The position numbers and the translations under genes were made by a program. The notes under the pieces were generated by a model. The model worked only from the letters and a program-made list of their open reading frames with translations, had not been told where the DNA came from and did not search any database. Below are positions 12,801-26,720 of a stretch of DNA of 64,000 nt, piece by piece. The DNA comes from Geosiphon pyriformis (lineage: Eukaryota; Glomeromycota; Glomeromycetes; Archaeosporales; Geosiphonaceae): assembly GCA_016748015.1 (NCBI GenBank), contig JAAOMT010000534.1:189428-253427 (forward strand), read 5' to 3'. The number at the start of each line of letters is the position of its first letter. The first letter of the stretch is position 1.

Positions 12801-15800
12801 AATATTTTATAAAAGGTTTTTTATAATAATACAAAAAATGTGTATAATATAAGTTTTAAAATATAGTTTATTTAAAATGTAAAAAAGCTAAAATATTTAA
12901 CTATATATTTAACATTAAAATTAGAATAAACATAATTATTAAGCATAAATTAATTTAATTTAAAGTCTTAAAATTAAATCAGATATTTTAAGCGTTTAAT
13001 TAACTTGTTTATATTTAAAAATATATATAAATTAATATAAAAACTTTGCTTTACATAATTTTAATTAAAAGTTTTGTGTTAAATAACTAATATTAAGAAG
13101 CTTATAAGATTTATAAATATAGAAAATAATAACAATAAATATTATAAAGTTTATTAGATTACTTTTTTTTAAATACTAAATAAATAAATATATTTTAATA
13201 AATAAATAAAAATAAAAATAATCTAAAAATTAAACTATAATTTTAATAATAAATATTTTTCTGTTGAATTAGCTTAATTATTTTCTAAAAAAAAGATTAA
13301 ATATATTTTATTATATGTATTTTTATTTACAATAGAATTTATAATATCTAATAAAATTATTTCTCTAAAAAATTATTAGTAATCTGATCAAAAGATAAAA
13401 TATAATTGGTTAAAATTTATTTATTAATAGTTAATATTATATATACAATATTTAAACATGTTAAATATAACATTTTACTAACTTCTGTTTTTTAGATCTC
13501 TAAAAAACTTTTTATTTAATATTTTTTTTCTATTTAGTGAGTTAAAATATTAAAATTACATAAATCAAATCATTTTTTTAATTAAGATAGTATTTTTACT
13601 TGTGGTTATAACAATATATAATATTATTATAATATTATTAATTATATATACAGTTATGTTTTAAAATAATATTTGATTTTAGATTATATTTACAATAGAA
13701 AATTGGGTATTATTTTAAAATATAATTGTATAATTAATATTTATTAGAATAAAATAACTGATATTACAAATAACAATTATTAGATAAAATCATAATAGTT
13801 TTTAGTATTAATTTGTATTTATATTAAAAATACTAAATCTATTTTTTTTGTTTTATTATTATTTTTTTAAGATAACTACTAATAACAAATTTAATTTAAT
13901 AAATAAATAACCCAAAAAGATAAATATCTAATTATTAATTTTATAATAATATAATTAAAATTTATTTTATAAACTAAAAAAATATTTGGTTTTGCTAAAG
14001 TACTATTATAAAATATAGTATTAAATATCTTTAAAAAAAAACTGCTAATAATAAAAAACAAAAAGCTATATAATAAATATTTTTGTTTGCCAATTTTTTT
14101 TGAATTAAACTAAGCAATTACAATATTAATATTGTAATATTAAATGAATTATATTTATTTTTCTGATAATTTAATCAAGATTAAAGCAATAAAGTTTGCA
14201 TAAATATTGAAAATTTCAATTAAAAAAAGATTAGTATTTTTTAATAAATAGTTAAATTTATTTTTAACATATTATAAATTTTGCTAATTTAAACTATATG
14301 TTAAAAGTATAGATACAAATATTATAAGCATAACAACATTACTTTTAAAATTACAAGCAAAGATATTTAAGTTTATTTATAATATAAATAAAATTAACTT
14401 TTCTTTTAAATAAGTCTAAATTAAATAATTATTACTTACTAAATAAAGAGTTATAAACATAATAAGTTTTGTATTATTGTAGTATTTGTTACAAATATTA
14501 ATAAATTTTATTATTATTATTATTATAATATTAAGACATAAATTATAAAAATTCTTTTTAGTAAATAGTTTAAGAAATTTAATTGAAAAATAACTAAGCA
14601 TAAATATAATGTTTTATTACTATTAAATAATATATTATTATATATTTTAATCAATATAAAATTAAAAAGCATTAAAATATATATGCTTTTTTTAAATATT
14701 AATATTATTGCAATATTTAAGTATTATTATTATGCTTATTAGTTTGTATATATTATTAATCAATATAATATTAATATATAAAAATTTTTATTATATTAAC
14801 TTATTTTAAGCAATTTATTAAATTTAAAAATATTGATTTGATATTAATACATATATTATTCAAATTGTTAATATTATTTTAATTTAATAGAAATTATATA
14901 ATATTAAATTAAAATAAAAACAGAAAAAAAAGTCACAGAAACATTAATATTAAGAAAATTGAAAAAATTAATATTGAATTATATAAGCATGAAAAATTTG
15001 TTTAAATTACAAATATAGTATGTTAATTAAATAATAATGATAAAATTTATAAAATAACAATTAATAATTTATATTATGTACAATATATTCTCAAAAAATT
15101 TATTAAAACTAAAAAAAAATCATATATACAAATTTCTTTTAATCATTATTGATTAATAATATAATATAATTATAATTTTTAATATAGTCATATAAAATTT
15201 ATTTTTTTAAACTAATATATATATAAAAATTTATTATAATTTATTAATTATTATTTAATAGAAAATATTGATTATTACTATTTAATTGTTTTTAAAATTA
15301 GTTAATTTATTAATTATTACAGATTATTATTTATAAGAAAATTAGAAAACAATAACTTGAAAAATGATCATAAAGATAGTTTTATTATAAGTTCTATTAT
15401 ATATATTAAATTAAATATTAATAATAATAAAATTATAATTGTTTTTGTATAATATTGTTTTAAAACAACTATAAATAGTTATTTATATATTAAAAATACA
15501 TAATTTATATTTATAATTATTATAAATAATTAAAGTAAATAATAAAAAAATCTTATTTTGTTAAAAAAATTAAGAAAAAGTTTATTTGAATTTTTTAATA
15601 TTATTGTAATAATAATTAATTAATTTTAAAGTTATTTATTAATTTTTATTGAAATTTATGTTTTTTAAATAATATTTAAATTAAATTTTAACATTATTTT
15701 TTTTGTTATAACTTTAAATATATTTTTTATTAATATTTATATAATTAAAATAATTTTTTTGTTAAAACTCACAAATTATTTTTTAGTTTAATAAAATTTT

Positions 15801-18450
15801 AAACATTTAAATATAATAAAAAATCTTTTAAAAATTTATTTTTATAATATTAATCATAACTGCTATAAATTTTTTATTTTAAAAACAATTTTTAACAGAA
15901 TATTAATAATACTTTATTATATAAACTATAATTAATTAGTTAAATATATAAATAAAAGTAATAATATATTATTTTGTTATTTTAAACACTATATAATAAA
16001 TATATTAATGAAAACTGTTTTTTTTTATTTTATAATTACAATTAAAACAAATAGTAAAAAAAAGCAAATTTTAAGTTTTTTATAGTTTTTTTTAATATAA
16101 TTTTTTAAAAAAACTTTTTTAAAATAAAAACAATTAAATACTTCTTTGTAAAAATGCTTTTTTTAAGTAATATAAATATTAAATTAAAATTATTGAAAAT
16201 TAATTTAAATTTAATAAAGCCAGGCAATAAATAAAACAAAAAATTAATCAAAACCAATTTAATCTTAAAATGATACCAAATATCAAAGTAAAAACTATTT
16301 ACTTAAAAAATTTAAATAATTAAAACCAATTTTTTTGTTATTTATATTAAAAAATAGACTGGTTGTTATTAAAGAGATTTTATTTAAAATTTTATTTGGA
16401 ATTACAAAAAAATTCAGTATAACAATAACAAACACAAATAATTGCTGCTGTTTTTTTGAATTTTTAATCTTTTTAGTCATTTGTAAAAAAGTAATATTGA
16501 TGTTAATAATAAAAACAAAAAAGACCAGCTTGTTAACTGACCTATTTTTAATAATTTTGGGACTCTTAAAAGAGATAAAATTATATTAGAACTAATTTAA
16601 GTATTTCTTAAAAGAAATTTTAACTAAAAAAAAACCACTAGCTAAAGATAAAAAAATGCTTCAAAATAGTTTTTTACTATTAATATTTAAAAAAAACATT
16701 GTCAAAATATTTTACTTAACTGTTTTAATAATAATAAAAATTTATTAGTTATTATAGAAAAAGTAATATTTAAAACATTTTTATTTTTTATTTTAATTGT
16801 GATTATAAAATAGAAAAAAAAAGTTTTTTATTCTATTTGCTTTTTTAATTGTTTATTATGTCTTTAAAATTGATTAATTTTTCAAAGCATTATATTAATT
16901 ATTTATTTTTAAATTAATTATTAATAGAATTATTTACTTAATTATTAACTAAAATTATTAATATAATTACTAATCTAAATCTTTTTTTAAGAATATATAA
17001 ATAAACAAAAATTTTTATAGTTATAAAATTTTATTTATATTTAGATTAATTTATTTAAACAAAGATTAATATAATAATTTTATTTTTTTTATTTTTTTTA
17101 CAATGTTTTTATTTTTTCTTAATTTATATAATTGTTAATTTCTGTAAAGTATTTTAAATAATTATCTATTAAAAAATATATCTAATATTAAATTTTAAAA
17201 AAACTAACATAAAACATAGAATTATATAAAATATTATTTTTGTTAATAATATAAAATATTTTTTTAATTTTAGATTATTTATTGTCTTTTAAAAAGAATA
17301 GCAATTAAAATATTTATAAGATTGATCTTATTTATTAAATTCTTACAAATTTAATTTATTTATTAAAATTTAATTTACTTTTTTGATTATTTTTATTACT
17401 ATTTAATACTGTTTTTTTTTGTTATTTATTAATATATTACTTATCAATATTTATTAAAAATAGTCAATAAAATTTTATTAAAAAATAATCAGATTTAAAT
17501 GTAGTATTTAAATATTTTAGTTTTTATAATTAATATTTAAAGTCTTATTAATATAAAAAAACAAGCTCTTTTTATTATTTCAAAGCAAGTTTTTTTTTAG
17601 TTTTAAGTTTAAAATTTGTTAACAATTTAACATTAAATTTTCAGTTTGTTAAGTATTTTATGATAATCTTGTTTTTAATAAAAGTTATTTAATATTTAAT
17701 TTTGTTTTAGTTTTAAAATTCAAATTGTTAGTTTAATTTTATTATAATTATAAAAGTATTAATTAACTTTAATATTATTTATTGCTTTATTAATCGAAAT
17801 TTGTAATTTAATATAATATTATATTTATTAAAAAACAATATTCTATATTATTGAAAATTATTAATAAACATTTTATATTTTAAAAAATATTAATCCAAAA
17901 ATCTAATGGCTAATTTTTATTATTGCAAAGCATTAAGAAAAATTATCTTCAATATATTAAAAATTTATACGAAATTATTATTTTTAAATTATTTTATTAT
18001 TATTGTATAATTTATTAATTAATAAAAAAACATATATTATTAAATATCTTAATGTATTTAAAATTAGTAATACTTATTAATAAAAATAATTTTAAAATTT
18101 GTTTATTAAAGTTGTCTTTAATATATTAATAAAAAAATAAGTAGAAATTTTTTAATAATTATAAGTTATTAATTAATTATAAAAATATATAAAAAATAAG
18201 CTAATTTATTGCTAAAGTATTATTTATATAATTATCTTATTAATTTAATAAAAAGTAAAACACTCTTATTTAGCCTAATTTACAAGTTTTAAAGCTAAAA
18301 TCAAAAGTTTTTATAATATTTGAAAAAAATTCAAAAAAAATTTTAAGCTTTGTATAAATTATTAAAATTTAATTATATTATAATTAAGAATTAATATTTA
18401 CTATTTCTGATTTTATATATATTGAAATATTGTATTTTGTTTGTATATTT
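9871..18450. other. Extreme A+T-rich block
   Basis: About 8.6 kb with almost no G or C. Hand counts on sample lines give 5 G+C of 60 bases at 14641-14700, 4 of 60 at 15721-15780 and 8 of 60 at 13741-13800. No convincing gene is present; the 60-80-codon frames at 12232, 14416, 16295 and 16335 are low-complexity Ile/Lys/Asn/Phe. The block runs straight into the degraded Ty3/gypsy element, so the simplest reading is that it is older transposon DNA worn down by the same C-to-T and G-to-A changes. An A+T-rich centromere core is an alternative I cannot exclude. Confidence 0.6.
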
Positions 18451-20360
18451 ATAAAATTTGATTTTTAGAGTACTTATAATTAGGAATAAATAAAAAATAG
18501 TTTTTCAAATATATTATGACTATTTTGAATATTTTATAATATTTAATAAACAATATTTTTAAGAATTATTTAGATTAATTTGTTATTTGTTATTTTAATA
18601 ATATTTTTATTTATTCTAAAAATTAAAAAGAGTATAATATATATATATGTTTAGTATTGGAGCAATTATTATAGTATAAGCTATATATTAAGCTTAAAAA
18701 ATATGTATTTAATTAATTTTAAGTTAAATTTTTTAAATATATTATCTTTTTTAATGGTATTTTTAATAAACTTTAAAAAAGTTCAAACAATTAACACTTT
18801 GAATTTTTCTTTTGGAATTATTTTATTATAAACAAAAGAAAATAACCAATTAATCTAATTGTTTTCGATTTACATAAATTTTCTGTTTAAGAAATTAATT
18901 ATAAGATTTACAATAAAAAACTGTTAAGAAGTATTGTTATTATTAAAAAATAGCATTATTATTTTGTAAGTACTTAGCATCCAATTGTTATTCTTTGTAA
19001 TTATAAAATTTTTTAGTATTTTATAATAATTTAAACACATAATTGGCATTAAACTTAGTGGTTAATTTTTTGACAGATTTTAATTTTAAAATTTCTTATT
19101 ATTCCAGTTTTTTATAAAACAAAACAAATACTTTTTATGTTGTTTAAAATTTGAATCTAAAAAAACCAATAAGATTCATAATTAATAATAAATTATTTTG
19201 CTCAAAATAGAACAATTGAAAATTGCTGCTTTTATTCTGTATAAATTTGAAACTTTTAAAAACGATTAAAGTTATAAGTATTGATAATTTTGTTGGGTAT
19301 TTGAATTTGATAAAACTTTGAGTTAATCATTAAAAATTTTTTGGTAATTGCAACAAAAAAAAATTATGTAATATTTGTTTTTGGTCTAAACTTTTTCGTT
19401 ATTTACTGTTTAGTTTATTACAATTTTTGTCTGTTTTAAAATATTCTTGAAGATTAATTTTCATAAATTTTATAAGAGATTTATTTAAAATTAAGAAAAA
19501 AAATGCAGTTTTAGTATTAGTAAATTTTTTAACCAAGATGACTTATTTTTTTATGTTCAAAAAATATAAGTTCAGAGAAAATAACTTAATTGGTTCTTTA
19601 AAATATTGTAAGATTACATGATTTTTTGGATAAAATTATGATTTAATTTATGATTAATTTTAGAAGTATTTTTTGAACTTTTGAACATTAAAATTTTGTT
19701 ATTTTTAGTATTTTACTTTTAAATTAATGGTTAAATTGATCATATTAATCAAATTTTAAAACAGCATTTATATAGTTCTGTAAATTATTAGCAAAATAAC
19801 TGGCATAATATATTACTATTAGCAAAATTTGCATACAATAACACATTTTAAATGTTAATTAAAATGATAAAATTTATTATTAATTATGAATGAAACTCTT
19901 GATTCAATACTTTTGTGGTTGAAAAATTAATAAAAGCTTCAAAACTAGTTAATTTTTAAGCTTAAAATAGTATAATAAGTACAAAAAAGCAAATAATAAT
20001 TTACAAAACATTCAAATTTAAAATAGATAATAAAGTTTGGTTTTTGTAATAAGTTAAATTATAAAAAGCTTGGTTTATTTTAAATAACTTGTTAAATTAA
20101 TTCTGTGATTTACAAGTTGAACTGCTACTATATTTTAGAATTTATAATGTTTTTATTGGAATATTATTATAATTCAAACATATTTGAATGAATAAAAAGT
20201 CATCTCTGTTTATTCAACCCAAAAACAGTATTAGGTTTGAAGCTAATAAAATTCTGAATTCAAAAAGAGTTGAGAGACAAATAAGTTATCTAGTTTTTTG
20301 GAAAGAATATCTTTTTTGAAAAACTACTTGGAAATTTGCGAAGAATCTAACAAATATTTA
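18451..20360 (+). mobile_element. Decayed Ty3/gypsy chromovirus pol region
   Basis: Reading the plus strand through stops and small frame changes recovers the pol order of a chromovirus. A reverse transcriptase stretch includes the active-site box at 18591-18602, where the usual Tyr-Leu-Asp-Asp now reads Tyr-Phe-Asn-Asn. It is followed by an RNase H stretch at about 18858-19020 (EINYKIYNKKLL resembles the usual NYxIxDKELL), the RNase H end at 19060-19110, an integrase at about 19500-19930 (LTKMTYFF, then NGQIDHINQIL, then LLLAKFAYNN), and a chromodomain at about 20190-20350 (SYLVFWKEYLF, then a stop, then TTW). Many changes from the family consensus are C-to-T or G-to-A transitions, including Gln codons turned to stops and Asp turned to Asn. 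No long terminal repeats were found. The element cannot be active. Confidence 0.8.
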
Positions 20361-20975
20361 CAAATTAATTTGAACATTTTATGCTTAATACCCAAACAAA
20401 TCTGACTTAATAACGAAATGTTAAAAAAAGAATTAATTTCACAAGAAAATAGTCAATTAGAGAAATTTTAGACTATTCTAGAATCATCATAGATCAGTTT
20501 ACTAATTTGGTTAGTATTTGATTTATGTTTTTCTGAATATAAATAAAAAAACAGGTGAATTCGATCTTAATTCTTTAAGCAAATTAACACTAGTTGTGAA
20601 TTGAATTTTTTACTCTTTTTTTTCTGTTCTTGAACTTAAATTGCTCTTTGTCTTTTTCCTAATTTATAACAGATTATGTATTGAAATCACATAGGCTGTA
20701 TTTATTGTGGAATTTTTAATTTTATGTACATAAATAAATGGTATAATTACATTTTGTGATAGTATTAAAATAATAATAAATATATTTTTAAATCAAAACA
20801 TAATATTTCTATTTTATCATCAAAATAGAAATATAATTTTTTTCGAGTGCAATATTAAAATAAAGGGTAAATTGGATTGTTTTAATTAACAATATTTTCA
20901 AAAATCTCTAAGTTTTGAGAACCTTAATCAGTTAAATTTGATTCACAAAATTTATTTTTTCAAATGCTTTTGATA
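20361..20975. other. Intergenic between Ty3 remnant and BTB duplication
   Basis: A+T-rich, no gene seen. The last part may be the tail of the retroelement; no terminal repeat can be recognised. Confidence 0.5.
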
Positions 20976-20979
20976 TTTT

Positions 20980-23680
20980 TAAAAGTATTTTTGTTTTGCA
21001 TTTTTTTGAATATTGGGAATTTTAATTTCTAAAGAAAATAAGATGAAGGAAGTGAAATAAGGTATTTAGAGAATAAACTCCATTTTAAAAAATATTGAAT
21101 AGAAGAATTTATTTTATTCAAGATTTATTGGCTTGAAGCTGAGGTTACATTTTTATTAAAACTTTTACGTCTTTTAAAATCGTTCAAAGTTTCCTTATTG
21201 AATATTGATTAAAGTATATTATTTTATTTCACTCCCCAGTAAAAACCAAAACACTATCTAAAGTTATAATTTTGATTAGCACGGAAACATAAAGGTTGTA
21301 TTTCTAATTCTATTCAGCTAAAGAGCGTTTTATGGTTCTAGCCTTTGGTAAAAACCTAAACTTCAAAGATTACATTTATTGAAAGAACTTATAAGTTCTA
21401 AAGCTTTTTTAATGTTAAAATAGATAAATAGTATTTTTTTCAACTTTATTGTGGATCTTAAAATAGTAAGCTGTATAATATTCTGCTAGTGAAATTTTTT
21501 AAGATAGAGAGCAATCTCAAAAATATATAATTAATTTAAATAAAAATGAATTTATCTTTTTATGATTTGAAAAACTTCATACTCTTCGACAAAGAAATCC
21601 ACCTCAGGCATTATAGCATCATAATCTGTTGTCTTTTTACAACGGCACCTTTGATCATTGCCATACAAGCCAATATTGAATCTTCCAAAATGGGGTCCAA
21701 GATTTAGCCCACCATAAGGTCCACGTTCGCCAACAAATTTGCCAAGTTTAGCATTTCCAGCTTTGCTATCTCCAAGGGAAAAAATAAAACTTCCTTTTCC
21801 ATCTAATTGTTTATTCCGAGAATGCCAAGACTGTGGGCTATAGCCGCCAATTAGCTGACCAGTTTCTTTCCCTTTTATTACGCTTATTGTTGCTCCTTTA
21901 TTATCGCATAATCGATGAAAATCGGCTGGAGTGAATCCGTCTCGACTGCCTCGAAGTAACAATTTAAAATCATTTCTAACTTGATATTCAGAGGGAGTAT
22001 TTTCGTCTTTGCCTTGAATCCAATTATCTAGCTGTTTTATATTATGGGATTTAAGAAGCCTTGATTCAATGTTTGACCGTAATGGCTGAGCGTCTACAGA
22101 CTCTTGATGACTACCCGGTACGAGATAGTGATGTAAAAGATCTTCGTATAAAGTTCCAGGTAAGATTCTCGCAAATGGTTTTACTTTGTGATAGAAGTTA
22201 ACTGAAGATATGTTAAAGAAGCGGATTAAAGGTAGAAGTCCTTTAATGGATTCCTTAAAGGCGTTAAAGCCTTCATCTGTCCAGTTAAGAACTTCTTTCA
22301 TCTGAATATTTGTATCTAATTTAGCAACTCCCCATTCCACAATCTTTTCCCATATCTTAGATTCTTCTATATTTAGGTCATCCCGGGTTAACATTGAGGA
22401 AAGAGCATTTTCACTAAGGGAGGTAAAATCTTGCGAGTTGAAGACTATAGCTGGATTGTTAGCGGCTATATCGGTGCAGAATTTTTGTAACTTTTTGAAA
22501 GAAGCATGCATAAATGAAGTTTTTTGCAAAGTGGCGAAATTTTCTTTTAGGTCTTTTGCATGGTGTTTAATCAAATAGTCTTCAAGGGAATCAATAAAAT
22601 TCTCTAGAATAAGCTCGTCAGCGGTAACAAGCAATTCTAAAATGGTAGGTACTCCATATTTATCAAGAGAAATCACGCCATTATAAATATATCTGTGCGG
22701 GAAATAAAACATATGAATTTATATTTGTAAAATACTTTGAAGCAAATGAAAATCCTTACCTGAGAATTATTTCAAAAATTTCAGGTGAAATATTAGGTTT
22801 AGCGAAGATAATGGCGTTATCTTCCCTTTTAATCCAATTGCCAGAGAGAGCTACAGTAAAATATGGTGATCTTGCTGCTAAAATTTGCGAATGAGCATGA
22901 AAAGTTCTGATATCGGGTGCTTCGCCAACTATAATTCTAACATCAGAGAACTTCCGAGTGTTTAATAAATTCCCGAAATCATTAGACAAAGCGTTAAAGT
23001 GTTGTTGGGATGACATTGGTAAAATAGATATCTTACTGTGAGATTTTTTTTCCACATACAGTGGTACCTCTATAAGTGGGACCATGCATTTAGAGATAGT
23101 ACGCACTTAAAGAATAGCCAATAATAAAATAGATATTGTTTCACAATAAATGCAAACCATGCACTTTTTAAACATGACTAGCCACCAGATCTAATGCTCG
23201 CCTTTGAAGATCAAGACCTATATTTGAAAAGCATGAAATATCTAAACGGCCAAATTTTCAGTTTTTTTGCTCAAGTATAACACTTGAGTTAAATTTTTGG
23301 CAGACTCAAGATGAAACTTTTAGTCTAAACATCCTATAAATAAAAAGAATAAAGAACTTTAGGAGTTAGCTGTCAATTTTGTATTCTTTATATTATTATA
23401 TACCATATAATAATAGCATGTTAAAAAGCATATTTATCATTTATTGTTTATATTATTAATAAAATTCCCATCCCATAATAAAAAAAGATTGCGTCTTTAA
23501 TAATATTTAATATTATGATGATACCCTAATATAGATTTAGTTAATTCAATTAGAATTACTATTACCAATATTGCAAAATTTTCTTTTTTAAATGCCAGAT
23601 CTTAAGCATTAGGATTAACATGCAATCACTTTTATTCTTAGCTAAATCAATCAGTATTGAATTAATTAATTTTTTAAAGC
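20980..23680 (-). repeat. Inverted segmental duplication, copy A
   Basis: This stretch matches 54330-57060 in reverse orientation. The match covers the whole BTB-BACK-TLDc gene, several hundred bases 3' of it (to about 20980) and about 600 bases 5' of it (to about 23680). The outer parts are visibly diverged, with substitutions and indels of tens of bases. The central 1.0 kb appears identical. A third, much more decayed relative of the same unit lies at 26150-26720 and 30180-33415. Confidence 0.85.
21552..23016 (-). CDS. BTB-BACK-TLDc domain protein, copy A
   Basis: Two exons: 23016-22760 and 22692-21552, joined across a 67-nt GTAAGG...CAG intron in phase 2, giving 465 residues. The BTB domain spans about residues 15-110 (FSDVRIIVGE, TFHAHSQILAARSPYF), the BACK region about 125-235, and the TLDc domain about 305-465 (GFTPADFHRLCDN, FIFSLGD). 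BTB-BACK proteins often act as adaptors for cullin-3 ubiquitin ligases, and TLDc domains are linked to oxidative stress and V-ATPase binding; the role of this fungal combination is not known. I chose the ATG of MSSQQHF because the family usually starts a few residues before the BTB fold; an upstream in-frame ATG at about 23085 would add a short tail. Exon 1 and the first 207 codons or so of exon 2 look identical to copy B at 54973-56464; the linker and TLDc are diverged. Confidence 0.9.
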
Positions 23681-23684
23681 TAAA

Positions 23685-24235
23685 CTTATTTTAAAACCCA
23701 ATTTTAGTATGAAATTAACATCCATTTTATTATTATTCTTTTGAATAAGTTTAAACCTTTGTTTTGTAAAACTGTACAAAAGTACCAATTTTGTAATCTG
23801 AAAAACAATGAAAATAAAGTAAATAAAAAGTTTTCAAAAATTATTGATATTTTTTGTCAATTTAGATATTATTAAACCACAAAATATTAAAGATTTGCTA
23901 ATAAAATTTAAACAAACTAATATTTAAATGTTTAAAAATAATGTACTTTTTTTATTAAGCTTTATTATCATGAAAATTGGTTTAATTTTTTTATTTTTTC
24001 ATCTTTTTTTCTTTAATAAGGCTTTTCAAAATAAAATTTTCTTTCTTTTTTTTATTTTACAAATTACCAGTTATAATATTAGATTTATATATTTTAAAAA
24101 GAGAAAGAATTTGAAAGAATTTGATATCATCAAAAAATAGAAAATCTTAAGATATTAGTAAAAATATTCCAAATCCAAAAAATTATAATTTGTATTATAA
24201 TTAATATATTCGATATTTTGGCTGTTTTAAGACAT
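23685..24235. other. Intergenic, nothing recognised
   Basis: A+T-rich. The 70-codon frame at 23928-24140 is a Phe/Leu/Ile/Lys run typical of poly-T-rich DNA and I do not accept it as a gene. Confidence 0.5.
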
Positions 24236-24239
24236 TTCA

Positions 24240-24760
24240 AAGCAATTTCATAACTCTATTTCGGTCATACTTTTAATAATCTTGCCCAAATTTTCAATAA
24301 TAACAAATTCTTCCGTTCTCATCTGATCTAAAAATATGATTTTGTCAAGAGAAATCCATTCCAGGCAGGCTCTGCGGTTTTCAAAAATTTTGTTGTATAT
24401 ATTTTAGATATTGTGTAAGATTGTTATTTCCACTATTCTATGTTCTCCAAGTCTTTAAAAATTGTCAAGATTCACAAGATTTACACCAAAGTAGATATTT
24501 GAATGGGCAATAACAATCCAAACATTTTGGCAAGCTGGCGTTGTTTTTTCAGTATCACACAAAATAAACCTATAAAAACTCAATAGTAATGATTATGCTC
24601 AAGTTACTACCTGCAAGCTAGTCAAAAAAAGCTTCAAAATTCAAACATTCTCCTTTTGAATTAATTAGGAATTTAAAGTTTCGATTTTGGAATTGTAATA
24701 TAATACTATCCAAATGGTCTTGATTCTTGAAAATAACTTTATGAGACAGTTAAATCAGAA
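24240..24760 (-). pseudogene. Decayed coding fragment, family unknown
   Basis: The minus strand reads as protein in broken pieces. One piece near 24640-24730 includes LDSIILQFQNRNFKFLINS. One near 24460-24560 includes CQNVWIVIAHSNIYFGVN. One at 24260-24380 includes LEWISLDKIIFLDQ and ends in a stop. Frames shift and stops fall between the pieces. Amino acid use is mixed, unlike the low-complexity frames nearby, so this probably was a gene. I do not recognise the family. Confidence 0.35.
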
Positions 24761-26149
24761 AATCACTTTTGATTGCTTATTTTTGAAATATACTTGATTT
24801 TTTAGAACATATATTTAAATTTTGATAATTAAGAAACTACAGTTATTATAGAAATTTTCATTAAAATAAAACTTTGCAATTTATAAGAATAATCAATAAT
24901 TTATTTTTATTCATAAATATAATATTAATAATATTTTTTCTTTCTTGCAGTTTTCATGACCACAACCACAGAAAAAAATAATCCAATATTTCCTTTATAA
25001 TATTTAAGAGTGTTATAAAAGTTCTTCAGTTGTTAAGGCAGCTAGAAATAATATTACAGTGATGCTTTTCTTAAATATTTTTAAAACAAAGCAGTATTTG
25101 GCGGGTTTAGGAATAATTTTTTTGTCTTTGGTTAAAAGTCTTTAAAATGACATACCAGAACCAGTTTTAAATGTTTTTATTATTACTGCAAAAAACTAAT
25201 GTCTTTAGTCTTGCAAAAATCAAAAAGGTCAAAATTATAATAGTTTTAAAGAGCATGAATTTTTTTATTTAAGCATCGAAAAACAATTTACAAATTCAAT
25301 TTCGAGCTACCAATCGTTATTTTTGATCCAATTGAATTTAACCAAATCTTATAAAAAATACTATTAACTTTATTTTCTAGGATTTTAAATATAAGCATCA
25401 ATACTTCTTGAATTTTTAATATTATATTTACACCAAAAAATTTAGTTTTAAAGTTGAAATAATTAATTGTATTTGAAGCAATAATTTAGGAAACTATGTT
25501 TTTAATTTATATATATTTAAAAAAAATTGTAAATTAAATTTTTTTAAAATATGAGTTTTATTAAAATAAATTGATAAAATTTGACTTAAAAATTAAGAAT
25601 AGTATGTAATAAGTTATAATCAGTATAATTTTAAATTATGCAAATACAATTAGTTATATTTCAAAATATATGAACAGTATAAATAATATAAATAACAAGT
25701 AATAATGATTAACTAAAAATTAATAATAATATAATTAAAAAAATAATAATTCATTAATAAATAATAATAATTAATTGAAAATAATAATAATGTGATACCA
25801 AAATAAAAAACCTTTAAAAAAGTGTTAAAAAGAGATAAATGATATAAAATTTTTTAGAAAACTATTTTTAATAACTTGATGTTAAATAAAATTAATTTTT
25901 TTAGATAGTGTTTTAAAATTTTAATTTTATGATTACTTGAAAAATATTTTAGATTCTATAATAACTTTATTTTTCTAAATTAAAAAAAGTATATATAAAT
26001 TTGAAATTTTTTTGCCCTTATTCAAGGCTTCAAAAATTTAATAATATTATACATTGTTTTAATAAAAAATTTTCGGATAATTACTTAATTTATTAATGAA
26101 ATTTAAAAGAAATTTTTTTATTAAAGAGTTAATACTTAGAAACTGAAGT
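24761..26149. other. Intergenic, nothing recognised
   Basis: A+T-rich DNA with no readable protein and no clear repeat unit. A short less A+T-rich patch lies at about 25020-25220. Confidence 0.5.
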
Positions 26150-26720
26150 TATATTTTCTCATTTTGTTTTGTAAAAAGCTAAATACCATCTAAACTTTAT
26201 AATTTCAATTAGTAGAGAAACACAATTATGCATTTAAAAATTATATTTCTAATAGTTTTTCATCTAAAAAAATCTTTTATGGTTTTAGTCTGTGATAAAA
26301 GCCTAAACTGCAAATATTACTTTTATTAAAACAACTTATAAGTTCTCAAGCTTTTTTGATAATTAAAATAGATAAAATTTTATTCTGTAGAATAAAATAG
26401 GAGCCTATAGAATACTTGATTAGTGAAAATTTTTAAAATAGGGTCCACAACCATCAAAAAATGTATAATTAAATAAATAAAGCAAATTATCTTTCTATGA
26501 TTTGAAAAACTTCATACTTCTCGACAAAAAATATACTTATTAATTTTTATAATTTGTTGTTTTGTTACAAAACTACCTTGGAATATTTTAAAAATTATGG
26601 CCATGCAACTTTATAGTGCTCTGTTGAAACAAATATCTATAATTTAGACCACCATAAAAGTCCAGATATACCAATCAATTTGCTAAGTTTAGAATTTAAA
26701 ACTTCCTTTTTCAATAATAA
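26150..26720 (-). pseudogene. BTB-TLDc copy C, TLDc end and 3' flank
   Basis: This stretch aligns by eye with copy A from about 21230 to 21800, in the same orientation. The part at 26490-26720 corresponds to the TLDc C-terminus: the reverse complement of 26497-26525 still encodes a tail close to YEVFQIIK. The part at 26150-26480 corresponds to the 3' flank. Frameshifts, stops and many C-to-T or G-to-A differences make it non-coding. The next piece of the same copy appears only at 30180, beyond the lipase-like gene. Confidence 0.75.

Noticed and set aside
16295-16589. Overlapping frames on both strands
   Set aside because: Mirror images of an A/T-rich low-complexity stretch.
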